A stretch of 64,000 nucleotides of DNA, taken from contig NZ_LN832562.1 in the NCBI RefSeq assembly GCF_900005615.1, positions 496,001 through 560,000 of the forward strand, read 5' to 3'. Below are positions 20,299-28,150 of this stretch, one piece after another. Both the position numbers and the translations under genes were made by a program. This DNA is from Paracoccus aminovorans. Its GTDB lineage: Bacteria; Pseudomonadota; Alphaproteobacteria; Rhodobacterales; Rhodobacteraceae. The notes under the pieces are model-generated. The model was given only the letters and a program-made list of their open reading frames with translations. It had not been told where the DNA came from and searched no databases. Positions within the stretch are counted from its first letter, which is position 1; each line of letters starts with the position of its first letter.

Positions 20299-20370
20299 AT
20301 TTGTAAGCAGGTGTTTCCGCAGACGGGCCGGCAATGTTCGTTTACAAATTCCCCGCCGCGGAAACGCCTG
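20299..20370. promoter_or_regulatory. Interleaved inverted repeats upstream of macA
   Basis: Two inverted repeats overlap in the 345-base region before macA. Repeat A is ATTTGTAA (20299-20306) with TTACAAAT (20342-20349), a perfect match. Repeat B is CAGGTGTTTCCGC (20308-20320) with GCGGAAACGCCTG (20358-20370), 12 of 13 pairing. The order A-B-A'-B' is interleaved, not nested. This could be two operators, perhaps for the response regulator encoded at 23686, or an RNA with pseudoknot topology if it lies in the leader. The remainder of 20133-20477 shows no gene. Confidence 0.5.
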
Positions 20371-20477
20371 TTCACAGTCGGGACCATCACGCGATACAAC
20401 CTGCGCCTAGATGAAGTCCCGGCGCGGCCCTCCGTCCGGTCCCGCCGCCGCCGATTCGGCCCTGATACGGAGCAGCG

Positions 20478-21683
20478 ATGCGCAAGCCTGTCCTTACCGC
20501 CCTGATCCTGGCCGCCGTGCTGGCGGCGCTGGCCGGCACGGCCTGGATGCGCGAGGGCCAGGCCAAGCAGCAGACCTATCTGACCGCGCCGGTCGCCCGC
20601 GGCGACGTCGAGGTGGCGGTCATGGCCGAGGGCAAGCTGAAACCCTCGAACCTGGTCGCGGTGGGGGCGCAGGCCTCGGGGCGGATCACCCGGCTCGCCG
20701 TCGAACTGGGCGACCGGGTGGAAAAGGGCGACCTGATCGCCGAGATCGACTCGGTCACCCAGGAAAACCAGCTGCGCACCGCCAAGGCGGCACTGGCCAA
20801 TCTGAAGGCGCAGATGGCCGAGAAGCAATCGGTGCTGGCGCTGGCGGAAAAGACGCTGGACCGGCAGCAGAACCTGATGCGTTCGGCCGCGTCCTCGCGC
20901 AGCGATTTCGACAGTGCCGAACAGGCGGTGGCGGCAGCGCGCGCCCAGTTGGCCGCGCTCGAAGCCCAGATCGCCGAGGCCGAGGTCGCCATCGAGACCG
21001 CCGAGGCGAACCTCGGCTATACCCGCATCACCGCCCCCAGCGCCGGCACGGTGCTGGCCATCGTCAACCGGGCCGGGCAGACGGTGAACGCGGTGCAATC
21101 CTCGCCCACCATCGCGGTGCTGGGCGGGCTCGACCGCATGAACGTCCATGCCGAGATCTCCGAGGCCGACATCGGCAAGGTCAGGCCCGGCCAGAAGGTG
21201 CGCTTCACCCTGCTCGACGACAGCGGCCGCAGCTACGAGGGCGTGCTGGAATCCATCGCCCCGGCGCCGCAGAGCATCGTCAACGACAGCGCGGTCAATC
21301 CCGACAGCACCGCCGACAGCGACAGCAGCGCCGTCTATTACATCGGCATCGTCCCGGTCGAGAACCCGGACGGCGCGCTGCGCACCTATATGACCGCGCA
21401 GGTCAGCATCCTGCTGGGCGAGGCGCGCGACGTGCTGACCATTCCCGCCACCGCGCTGGGCCGGCCCGGCCGCGACGGCGGCTATACCGTGCGGGTGCTG
21501 GGCGCAGGCGGCAGCGCCGAGACCCGCGAGATCCGCGTCGGGCTGAACGACAAGGTGGTGGCCGAGGTCGCCGAGGGCCTGGCCGAGGGCGAGCAGGTGA
21601 TCCTGGGCGAGCAGGCCGGCGGCGCCGCCGCCTCGGGCGATTCCGGGCGCAGGCGGATGATGGGTCCGCCGCTGGGGGGCTGA
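20478..21683 (+). CDS. macA: MacA-type periplasmic adaptor (membrane fusion protein)
   Basis: The 401-residue HlyD/RND-type adaptor begins with an uncleaved or cleaved N-terminal hydrophobic segment (residues 4-22). It continues with a lipoyl-like half (APVARGDVEVAVMAEGKL, GAQASGRITRLAVELGDRVEKGDLIAEID), a coiled-coil hairpin (about 85-185, alanine- and glutamate-rich), the second lipoyl half (YTRITAPSAGTVLAIVNRAGQTV), then beta-barrel and membrane-proximal domains. It links the MacB ABC transporter to an outer-membrane channel; no TolC-like gene is in the window. It starts the macA-macB-regulator-kinase operon, three bases before macB. Confidence 0.9.
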   Translation: MRKPVLTALILAAVLAALAGTAWMREGQAKQQTYLTAPVARGDVEVAVMAEGKLKPSNLVAVGAQASGRITRLAVELGDRVEKGDLIAEIDSVTQENQLRTAKAALANLKAQMAEKQSVLALAEKTLDRQQNLMRSAASSRSDFDSAEQAVAAARAQLAALEAQIAEAEVAIETAEANLGYTRITAPSAGTVLAIVNRAGQTVNAVQSSPTIAVLGGLDRMNVHAEISEADIGKVRPGQKVRFTLLDDSGRSYEGVLESIAPAPQSIVNDSAVNPDSTADSDSSAVYYIGIVPVENPDGALRTYMTAQVSILLGEARDVLTIPATALGRPGRDGGYTVRVLGAGGSAETREIRVGLNDKVVAEVAEGLAEGEQVILGEQAGGAAASGDSGRRRMMGPPLGG

Positions 21684-21686
21684 GCC

Positions 21687-23630
21687 ATGACCGCGCCGCT
21701 GATCCGCCTGCAGGGCATCTGCCGCGACTATCCCTCGGGCGACGAGGTGCTGCATGTGCTGCGCGACATCGACCTGGAGATCGCGCAGGGCGAATATGTC
21801 GCCGTGATCGGCGCCTCGGGGTCGGGGAAATCGACGCTGATGAACATCCTGGGCTGCCTGGACCGGCCCAGCTCGGGCAGCTATCTGCTGGACGGGCGCG
21901 AGGTCGCGCGGCTGGATCCGGGCGAGCTGGCGGCGCTGCGGCGCGAATTCTTCGGCTTCATCTTCCAGCGCTACCACCTGCTGTCCGAGATGACGGCGCT
22001 GGGCAATGTCGAGGTGCCGGCGATCTATCGCGGCCTGTCGGCCGAGGCGCGGCGCCGGAAGGCGCGCGGGATTCTGGACCGGCTGGGCATGGGCGAGCGG
22101 CTGGACCACCGCCCCGGCCAGCTGTCGGGCGGCCAGCAACAGCGGGTCTCGATCGCGCGGGCGCTGGTCAACGACGCCCGCGTCATCCTGGCCGACGAGC
22201 CGACAGGTGCGCTCGACAGCCGCAGCGGCGAGGAAGTGCTGGCGATCCTCGACGAGCTGAACGCCGAGGGCCGCACCGTCGTCATCGTCACCCACGACCC
22301 AAAGGTCGCCGCGCGCGCCCGCCGGGTGATCGAGATCGCCGACGGCCGCATCGTCGCCGACCGCCGCGGCGATGCGGCCGCCGCACCGCCGCCGCTGGCG
22401 ACGACTGCACCCGCCCGCGCCGCGGCGCCGGTGCTGGGCCGGCTGGCCGAGGCGCTGCGCATGGCGGTGCTGGCGATGCGCGCCCACAAGCTGCGCAGTT
22501 TCCTGACCATGCTGGGCATCATCATCGGCATCGCCTCGGTGGTCTCGGTGGTGGCCCTGGGCGAGGGCTCGCGCCAGCGGGTGCTGTCGAACATCTCGGG
22601 GCTGGGCACCAACACGCTGCAGATCTATCCCGGCCGCGACTTCGGCGACATGCGCTCGGGCCGGGTGACGACGCTGGTCATGGCCGATGCCCATGCGCTG
22701 GCGCGGCAATCCTATGTCGCCTCGGTCAGCCCCACGGTCAGTTCGTCCCAGACCCTGCGCCACGGCGCGACCGAGCTTTCGGCCCAGATCAGCGGCGTGG
22801 GCGAGCAATATTTCGACGTGGCCGGCATCACCCTGACCGAGGGCCGCGCCTTCGACGCCGGCGACGTGGCGGCGATGAGCCAGGGCGTCGTCATCGACGA
22901 GAACACCCGCAGCAGCCTGTTCGGCGAGGGTGCCCCGGCGCTGGGACAGGTCTTCATGGCCGGCAAGGTTCCGCTGCGGGTGATCGGCGTCGCCAAGGTG
23001 CGCCAGCAGGGGCCGGGCGGCAGCCGCAACCTGACGGTCTATGCCCCCTATACCACGGTGCAGGCGCGCTACCTGGGCACCACCAGCGTCAGCGGCTTGA
23101 CGCTGCGGGTGCAGGACGCGACCGACATGGCGCTGGCCGAGCAGTCCGTGACCGAGCTGCTGACCCGCCGCCACGGCACCAAGGATTTCTTCACCATCAA
23201 CAACGACGAGATCCGCCAGACCATCACCGCGACCACCCAGACGCTGACGCTGCTGATCTCGGCCATCGCGGTGATCTCGCTTCTGGTGGGGGGCATCGGG
23301 GTGATGAACATCATGCTGGTCTCGGTCACCGAGCGCATCGGCGAGATCGGGCTGCGCATGGCGGTGGGGGCGCGGCGCGCCGACATCCGCGCGCAATTCC
23401 TGATCGAGGCGGTGCTGGTCTGCATCATCGGCGGCGTCGCCGGCATCCTGGCCGCGCTTGGCTTCGGCCTGGTCTTCGAGCGGTTCAGCAGCGATTTCAC
23501 CCTGGTCTATTCGGTGCTGTCCATGGTGGCGGCGCTGGTCAGCTCTTGCGGCATCGGCCTGGTCTTCGGCTATCTGCCCGCCGTCAGCGCCGCGCGGCTG
23601 GACCCGGTGGCGGCGCTGGCGCGGGACTGA
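21687..23630 (+). CDS. macB: MacB-type ABC transporter (ATPase fused to FtsX-like permease)
   Basis: The 647-residue protein has an N-terminal ABC ATPase (Walker A GASGSGKST, signature [14 protein letters not shown], Walker [13 protein letters not shown], about residues 1-230). A MacB permease follows: helix near 270-290 (FLTMLGIIIGIASVVSVVAL), a large periplasmic domain, and three C-terminal helices with [20 protein letters not shown]. It works as a dimer that drives periplasmic substrates (macrolides, peptides, lipids or siderophores in different homologues) to an outer-membrane partner. The substrate here is unknown. The adjacent two-component system suggests induction by envelope or antibiotic stress. 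Confidence 0.92.
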   Translation: MTAPLIRLQGICRDYPSGDEVLHVLRDIDLEIAQGEYVAVIGASGSGKSTLMNILGCLDRPSSGSYLLDGREVARLDPGELAALRREFFGFIFQRYHLLSEMTALGNVEVPAIYRGLSAEARRRKARGILDRLGMGERLDHRPGQLSGGQQQRVSIARALVNDARVILADEPTGALDSRSGEEVLAILDELNAEGRTVVIVTHDPKVAARARRVIEIADGRIVADRRGDAAAAPPPLATTAPARAAAPVLGRLAEALRMAVLAMRAHKLRSFLTMLGIIIGIASVVSVVALGEGSRQRVLSNISGLGTNTLQIYPGRDFGDMRSGRVTTLVMADAHALARQSYVASVSPTVSSSQTLRHGATELSAQISGVGEQYFDVAGITLTEGRAFDAGDVAAMSQGVVIDENTRSSLFGEGAPALGQVFMAGKVPLRVIGVAKVRQQGPGGSRNLTVYAPYTTVQARYLGTTSVSGLTLRVQDATDMALAEQSVTELLTRRHGTKDFFTINNDEIRQTITATTQTLTLLISAIAVISLLVGGIGVMNIMLVSVTERIGEIGLRMAVGARRADIRAQFLIEAVLVCIIGGVAGILAALGFGLVFERFSSDFTLVYSVLSMVAALVSSCGIGLVFGYLPAVSAARLDPVAALARD

Positions 23631-23685
23631 TGGCAAGGACCCTCACATCCGCCGCGCCCGCGGTTCGGAAGAAAGGAACAGGCCC

Positions 23686-24417
23686 ATGTCCGCGCCCCGG
23701 CACATCCTGATCGTCGACGACGACCCCGAGATCCGCAGCCTGCTGCGCCGCTATCTGGAAGGCCAGGGCTTCCGCGTCTCGACCGCCGCCGACCGCCGCG
23801 AATGCGAGGCGCGGGTGGCGGACGGCAACCCCGACCTGATCGTTCTGGACGTGATGCTGCCCGACGGCTCGGGCCTCGACATCTGCCGCGGCCTGCACGA
23901 ACGCCGGCCCGAGCTGCGGGTGATCCTGCTGACGGCGCTGAAAGAGGACGTGGACCGCATCATCGGGCTGGAACTGGGCGCCGACGATTATCTGGGCAAG
24001 CCCTTCAACCCGCGCGAACTGGTTGCCCGCATCAAGGCGGTGCTGCGCCGCTCGGGCCCCGAGGAGACCGCTGCGCCGCCCGAGGCGCGGACCTATGGCT
24101 TCGCCGGCTTCCAGGTCGATCCCGGCCAGCGCCGGGTGCTGGCCGCCGACGGGACCGAAATCGACCTGACCGGGGCCGAATTCGATCTGTTGCGGGTGTT
24201 CCTGGAACGGCCGGGACGGCTGCTGTCGCGCGACCAGCTTCTGGACCTGACCCAGGGCCGCGACCGCGACCCGCTGGACCGGTCCATCGACGTGCTGATG
24301 AGTCGGCTGCGCCGCAAGCTGGCCGAGAAATACGACGCCCCGATCTTTCGCACCGTGCGCAACGGCGGCTACCAGATGGTGGTGCCGGTGGCGAGCCGGG
24401 GGGTGGCCGCGCCGTGA
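23686..24417 (+). CDS. OmpR/PhoB-family response regulator
   Basis: The 243-residue regulator has a receiver domain (about 1-120) with acidic pocket DDD near residues 11-13, phospho-acceptor Asp55 (LIVLDVMLPDGSG), and conserved lysine in DDYLGKPFNPRE. A winged-helix DNA-binding domain ends in FRTVRNGGYQMV. The start is the ATG at 23686 behind GAAAGGA; an earlier in-frame ATG (23458) lies inside macB. It overlaps the kinase gene by four bases (GTGA) and follows macAB by 55 bases, so it probably controls the operon that encodes it. Confidence 0.92.
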   Translation: MSAPRHILIVDDDPEIRSLLRRYLEGQGFRVSTAADRRECEARVADGNPDLIVLDVMLPDGSGLDICRGLHERRPELRVILLTALKEDVDRIIGLELGADDYLGKPFNPRELVARIKAVLRRSGPEETAAPPEARTYGFAGFQVDPGQRRVLAADGTEIDLTGAEFDLLRVFLERPGRLLSRDQLLDLTQGRDRDPLDRSIDVLMSRLRRKLAEKYDAPIFRTVRNGGYQMVVPVASRGVAAP

Positions 24418-25667
24418 ACTCGCTTCAGACCCGGATCGCGGCGCTGCTGATCGCCGCCATCGTCTCGGTGGTGCTGCTGGCGAGCTTCGCCGCGACCTGG
24501 GTCATGCAGCCGCCGGCGCCGCAGGCGACGATGGCGCCGGTGGCGCGGCAGATCCACATGACCATCGCCTTGATGGGACAGGGCCGCGACAGCGACCTGC
24601 CGGGACCCTTGCAGGCGGCGCCGGCCGCGGGCACCCCCGACCCCGGCATGACCCGTTTCCTGCGCGGCGCGCTGCGCCGCACCGGCGCGCCGCTGGATGC
24701 GCTGGTGACGCGCAGCGGCCCACGCCGGCCGCTGACCGCCTCGGTCCCGGTCGAGGGCGGCTGGCTGATCCTGCAGATCCCCGACCTGGCGCCGCCGCCC
24801 GGGCGCTGGAAGGTGCTGGCGCTGTGGCTGGCGCTGATCGTGCTGGGCAGCGCCGCGATCTCGATCCACGCCGCGCGCCGCCTGACCCGGCCTCTGCAGC
24901 TGCTCGAGGATGCCGTGGACCGCGTCGGCCCCGACGGCACGCTGGAGCCGATCCCCGAGACCGGCTCGGGCGAGGTGCAGGCCGCGGCCAAGGCGCTGAA
25001 CCGGCTTTCGGGGCAGCTGCGGCAGGCGATGGAAAGCCGGATGCGGCTGGTCGCGGCGGCGGGTCACGACCTGCGCACGCCGATGACGCGGATGCGGCTG
25101 CGCGCCGAATTCATCGAGGACGATCCCGAGCGCGCGAAATGGCTGTCCGACCTGGAAGAGCTGGATACCATCGCCGACAGCGCCATCCGCCTGGTGCGCG
25201 AAGAGGTCGGGCCGGCCGGCGCCCTGCCCCTGCGGCTGGATCGGCTGCTGGAAGACATCGCGGCCGAGCTGCGCAGCCTCGGCCATCCGGTCGAGACCGC
25301 CGCCCTGCCCGCGGTCGCGGTCGATGCCGGCCCGATCGCGCTGAAACGCGCGCTGCGCAACCTGGTGGTCAATGCCGCGACCCATGGCGGCGGCGCCCGG
25401 GTGGCGCTGGCGCGCGAGGGCGACCGCGCCGTGATCCGCATCGAGGACGACGGGCCGGGCGTGCCGCCGGAACTGCTGGAACGGATCTTCGAGCCCTTCT
25501 TCCGCGTCGATCTGGCGCGGCGGAAAGCCTTTCCCGGCGCCGGCCTTGGCATGGCGATCTCGCGCGAGATCGTCGAGCGCCACGGCGGCACCATAACGGT
25601 CCGCAACCGCCGGCCGCAGGGGCTGGAACAGATCTGCACCCTGCCCTGCGCCCTGGCGGATGGCTGA
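24414..25667 (+). CDS. Sensor histidine kinase paired with the upstream regulator
   Basis: The 417-residue kinase uses a GTG start at 24414 that overlaps the regulator stop. Topology: helix 1 (8-31), a periplasmic loop of about 100 residues, helix 2 (133-154), a HAMP linker (155-205), the HisKA box with His218 (AAAGHDLRTPMTRMRLR) and a HATPase domain (NLVVNAATHGGG, EDDGPGVPPELLERIFEPF, GAGLGMAISREIVERHGG). The short sensor loop has no recognisable binding domain, so the signal is unknown. Genetic coupling with macAB suggests it senses something the transporter removes. Confidence 0.92.
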   Translation: MNSLQTRIAALLIAAIVSVVLLASFAATWVMQPPAPQATMAPVARQIHMTIALMGQGRDSDLPGPLQAAPAAGTPDPGMTRFLRGALRRTGAPLDALVTRSGPRRPLTASVPVEGGWLILQIPDLAPPPGRWKVLALWLALIVLGSAAISIHAARRLTRPLQLLEDAVDRVGPDGTLEPIPETGSGEVQAAAKALNRLSGQLRQAMESRMRLVAAAGHDLRTPMTRMRLRAEFIEDDPERAKWLSDLEELDTIADSAIRLVREEVGPAGALPLRLDRLLEDIAAELRSLGHPVETAALPAVAVDAGPIALKRALRNLVVNAATHGGGARVALAREGDRAVIRIEDDGPGVPPELLERIFEPFFRVDLARRKAFPGAGLGMAISREIVERHGGTITVRNRRPQGLEQICTLPCALADG

Positions 25668-25780
25668 AGCGGGGCTTTCGCGCCGGCCTGCACCGAAACC
25701 GAGATTTTCGACCGTTTCCGGGAAGATTGTCCGATGGGCATCCCGAAGCAACGGGGCTTGGGAATTGTTCCGGCGACCCG

Positions 25781-26218
25781 CTAGGCGTCCTGCCCGGCCC
25801 CCGCGGCGTGGTCCTGGCTGCAAAGCGCATGATTGCTCAGCACCTCGATCACCCGGCAATCGGCGATGCGGCCGGTCGTGCAATGCGCCAGCATCCGTTC
25901 CAGTTCGTCGCGCAGCGCTTCGAGCCGGCGCAGCCTGGCGTTGACGGCGGCCAGCTGGCGCCCGGCGATCAGGTCCGCGGCGGCGCAGGACCCGTCGGGA
26001 TCGTCGGCGAGCGCCAGCAATTCGCGGATGTCCTCCAGCGCGAAGCCCAGTTCGCGGGCATGGCGGATGAAGGCCAGCCGCTCGACCGCGGGCCGGTCGT
26101 AAAGCCGCTGGTTGCCGGCGCTGCGGCCGGTTTGCGGCAAAAGGCCGATCTGTTCGTAATAGCGGATCGTCGGGACCTTCACCCCCGTCGCCCGGCTCAG
26201 CTTTCCGATGCTCAGCAT
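25781..26218 (-). CDS. MerR-family metal-responsive regulator (Zn/Cd/Pb type)
   Basis: The 145-residue protein has the MerR helix-turn-helix (SIGKLSRATGVKVPTIRYYE), dimer helix and a C-terminal metal loop. Candidate metal ligands are Cys78, Cys113, Cys121 and Cys133 (DGSCAA, AHCTTGRIADC, ALC). The pattern resembles ZntR/CadR/PbrR regulators rather than CueR. Start ATG 26218 follows AGGAGG; an in-frame ATG 20 codons upstream lies across the operator and was rejected. Its own upstream dyad closely matches the operator in the promoter of the P-type ATPase at 31630, so it very probably activates that gene at a distance as well as controlling itself. Confidence 0.88.
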   Translation of the reverse strand: MLSIGKLSRATGVKVPTIRYYEQIGLLPQTGRSAGNQRLYDRPAVERLAFIRHARELGFALEDIRELLALADDPDGSCAAADLIAGRQLAAVNARLRRLEALRDELERMLAHCTTGRIADCRVIEVLSNHALCSQDHAAGAGQDA

Positions 26219-26235
26219 CGCGGCGCCTCCTGAAT

Positions 26236-26250
26236 CTCTATCGACTATAG
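26236..26250 (-). promoter_or_regulatory. MerR-type operator upstream of the metal regulator
   Basis: On the minus strand the element reads CTATAGTCGATAGAG. It matches the ATPase promoter dyad CTCTAGTTGCTAGAG at 12 of 15 positions. Unlike that promoter, no -35/-10 pair with a 19-base spacer surrounds it. A possible minus-strand promoter TTGTCC-17-TAGATC would place the operator at the transcription start, a geometry suited to autorepression. Confidence 0.65.
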
Positions 26251-26290
26251 ATCTAGGCACCCACCCCGGCCGGGACAAGCCGAGGACCGG

Positions 26291-28087
26291 TCAGGGCGCG
26301 CCGATCTCGTCGCTGCGGCGGCTGTCCAACTCCTGGGCGTAGCGCTTGAGGCAATAGGCCTCGGTCAGCGAGCCCACGACGCGCATGGCCGCCGGCCCGT
26401 CCAGCACCGGCAGGATCTCCAACTGCGTGCGCGAGAACTGGTCCAGCACCGTCTGGATATTGTCCTGGCGGAACACCTGGGCCTCGGCGCCGATGACGCA
26501 ATCCGCCGCCAGCAGCAGCTCGGCCAGGTCCGAGATGTCGGGGTCGTGCACGGTGGCCATGTCGATGATCCCGGCATAGCGGCCCTGCTCGTCCACGGCG
26601 AAGGCGTATTTGCGGCTGCCCAGCGGCACCTCTTGCCGCAGCCGCGCCACCGGCTGGTGCAGCGGCACCCGCAGGATGTCGCTGCGCATCATCCGCCCCG
26701 CCGTCAGCTCGCGCACCCAACCGACGTCATGCGCGCCCAGAAGCGGAATGCCGCGCAGGTGGAAGCGCCAGGTCGAGAAGGAATAGCCGAAGGTCAGCCG
26801 CACCACGGTCGAGGCGATGAAGGCGCTGGTCAGCACCCCCAGGGTGAAGGCGAAATTGCCGGTGATCTCCAGCACCAGGAAGACCATGGTCAGCGGCGCC
26901 CCGGTGATGGCGGCGCCGACGGCGGCCATGCCGGCCAGCATGGCGGGGATACGGACCTCGGCCATTCCGGGCAGCACCAGGACCAGCAGCTGCACCACCA
27001 GCGCCCCCAGCAGGCAGCCGATGAACAGCGACGAGCTGAACAGCCCGCCGCGGAAGCCCGCGCCCAGCGACAGCGCCGAGGCGACCAGCTTGCCGACCAG
27101 CAGCAGCGCCACCGCGGCCAAGGTCCAGTCGCCGGTGATATGGCCCTGGATGGCATCGTGGCCGCTGCCCAGGATCTGCGGGCTGGCCAGCGCCATCGCG
27201 CCCAGGATCAGCCCGCCGGCCGCCGGCCGCGCCCAGCCGGGCAGCCGCGTCTTCTGGAACATGCGCTCGAAGACCGAGACCAGGCGCATCGTCGCGGTGC
27301 CGGTCAGCGCCGCCAGCAGGCCGAGGACGACGAAAAGCGGCAGCAGGTTGTCCGGCAGCGCCTCGACCTGCGGCAGGTGGAACAGCGAGCCATGCGGCTC
27401 GATGGCGCGGCGCGCCAGCGTGCCCGAGATCACCGCCGCGCCGATGATGGCGATGTTGCGCGGCGCGTATGAGCCGTGCACCAGCTCGAAACCGTAAAAG
27501 GCACCGGCCAGCGGCGCGTTGAAGGCCGCGGCGATGGCCGCCGCCGCCCCGGCCGAGGTCAGGCAACGCTTGTCCTCGCGCCGCAGCCGAAAGGGCTGGG
27601 CCACGGCGGAAAACAGGCTGGCGCCCAGCTGGCTATAGCCCGCCTCCATCCCGACCGAGGCGCCCGAGAGGTTCGACAGCAGCGTGAGCCAGGCCAGCCG
27701 CAGCGAATCCCAGACCGACATCTTGCCGCCGTAAAGCGCATTGGCCTCGATCGGGTCGACGATCTCGGCCGGGCGGATGCGCTGCGCGGCCAGCGCCCAG
27801 ACGCCCAGCACCAGCCCGCCGACGGCCGGGACCAGCACATAGGGCCAGGCCGGGATCTGGTCCAGCGCGCTCAGCGCGCCGTCCCTGGGCAGGCGGAACA
27901 GCAGCCCCTGCGCCGCCAGAAGCAGCATGTGCAGCCCCGAGACCGCCAGCCCGACGACGGCGCCCAGCCCGGCCGCCAGGACGACCAGCATCGCCTCCTG
28001 GTCGCGCAGCCGGCGGCGGAGGTCGTTGATCCGGTGCAGCCAGGACAGCATCAGGCGGCGCGGGGCGATCTTGCGGGCGTAGGGCAT
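26291..28087 (-). CDS. ClC-family chloride channel or antiporter with C-terminal CBS domains
   Basis: The 598-residue membrane protein shows ClC features: SGASVGMEAGYSQLGASL, AAFNAPLAGAFYGFELV and GAGFRGGLFSSSLFIG. The classical ClC motifs are altered: GREGP is replaced by GMEAG (gating glutamate kept), GxFxP lacks its proline, and GSGIP is not recognisable. About 120 C-terminal residues form a CBS pair (residues 465-590). It should move chloride or another anion across the inner membrane, with adenine-nucleotide or ionic control via CBS. It precedes the metal regulator on the same strand; no functional link is evident. The start is uncertain between residues 1 and 13. Confidence 0.87.
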   Translation of the reverse strand: MPYARKIAPRRLMLSWLHRINDLRRRLRDQEAMLVVLAAGLGAVVGLAVSGLHMLLLAAQGLLFRLPRDGALSALDQIPAWPYVLVPAVGGLVLGVWALAAQRIRPAEIVDPIEANALYGGKMSVWDSLRLAWLTLLSNLSGASVGMEAGYSQLGASLFSAVAQPFRLRREDKRCLTSAGAAAAIAAAFNAPLAGAFYGFELVHGSYAPRNIAIIGAAVISGTLARRAIEPHGSLFHLPQVEALPDNLLPLFVVLGLLAALTGTATMRLVSVFERMFQKTRLPGWARPAAGGLILGAMALASPQILGSGHDAIQGHITGDWTLAAVALLLVGKLVASALSLGAGFRGGLFSSSLFIGCLLGALVVQLLVLVLPGMAEVRIPAMLAGMAAVGAAITGAPLTMVFLVLEITGNFAFTLGVLTSAFIASTVVRLTFGYSFSTWRFHLRGIPLLGAHDVGWVRELTAGRMMRSDILRVPLHQPVARLRQEVPLGSRKYAFAVDEQGRYAGIIDMATVHDPDISDLAELLLAADCVIGAEAQVFRQDNIQTVLDQFSRTQLEILPVLDGPAAMRVVGSLTEAYCLKRYAQELDSRRSDEIGAP

Positions 28088-28150
28088 GGAACCGGGCGAT
28101 TGGAAACGGTGGCGAGGGCGATGCGGCGGAAAAGCCCCGAGGGCCGGGGA

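Noticed and set aside
18500..20480. The 18.6-20.4 kb region as an insertion sequence or phage scar
   Set aside because: No terminal repeats, transposase or integrase fragments were found. The remnants match FecR and a TonB receptor instead.
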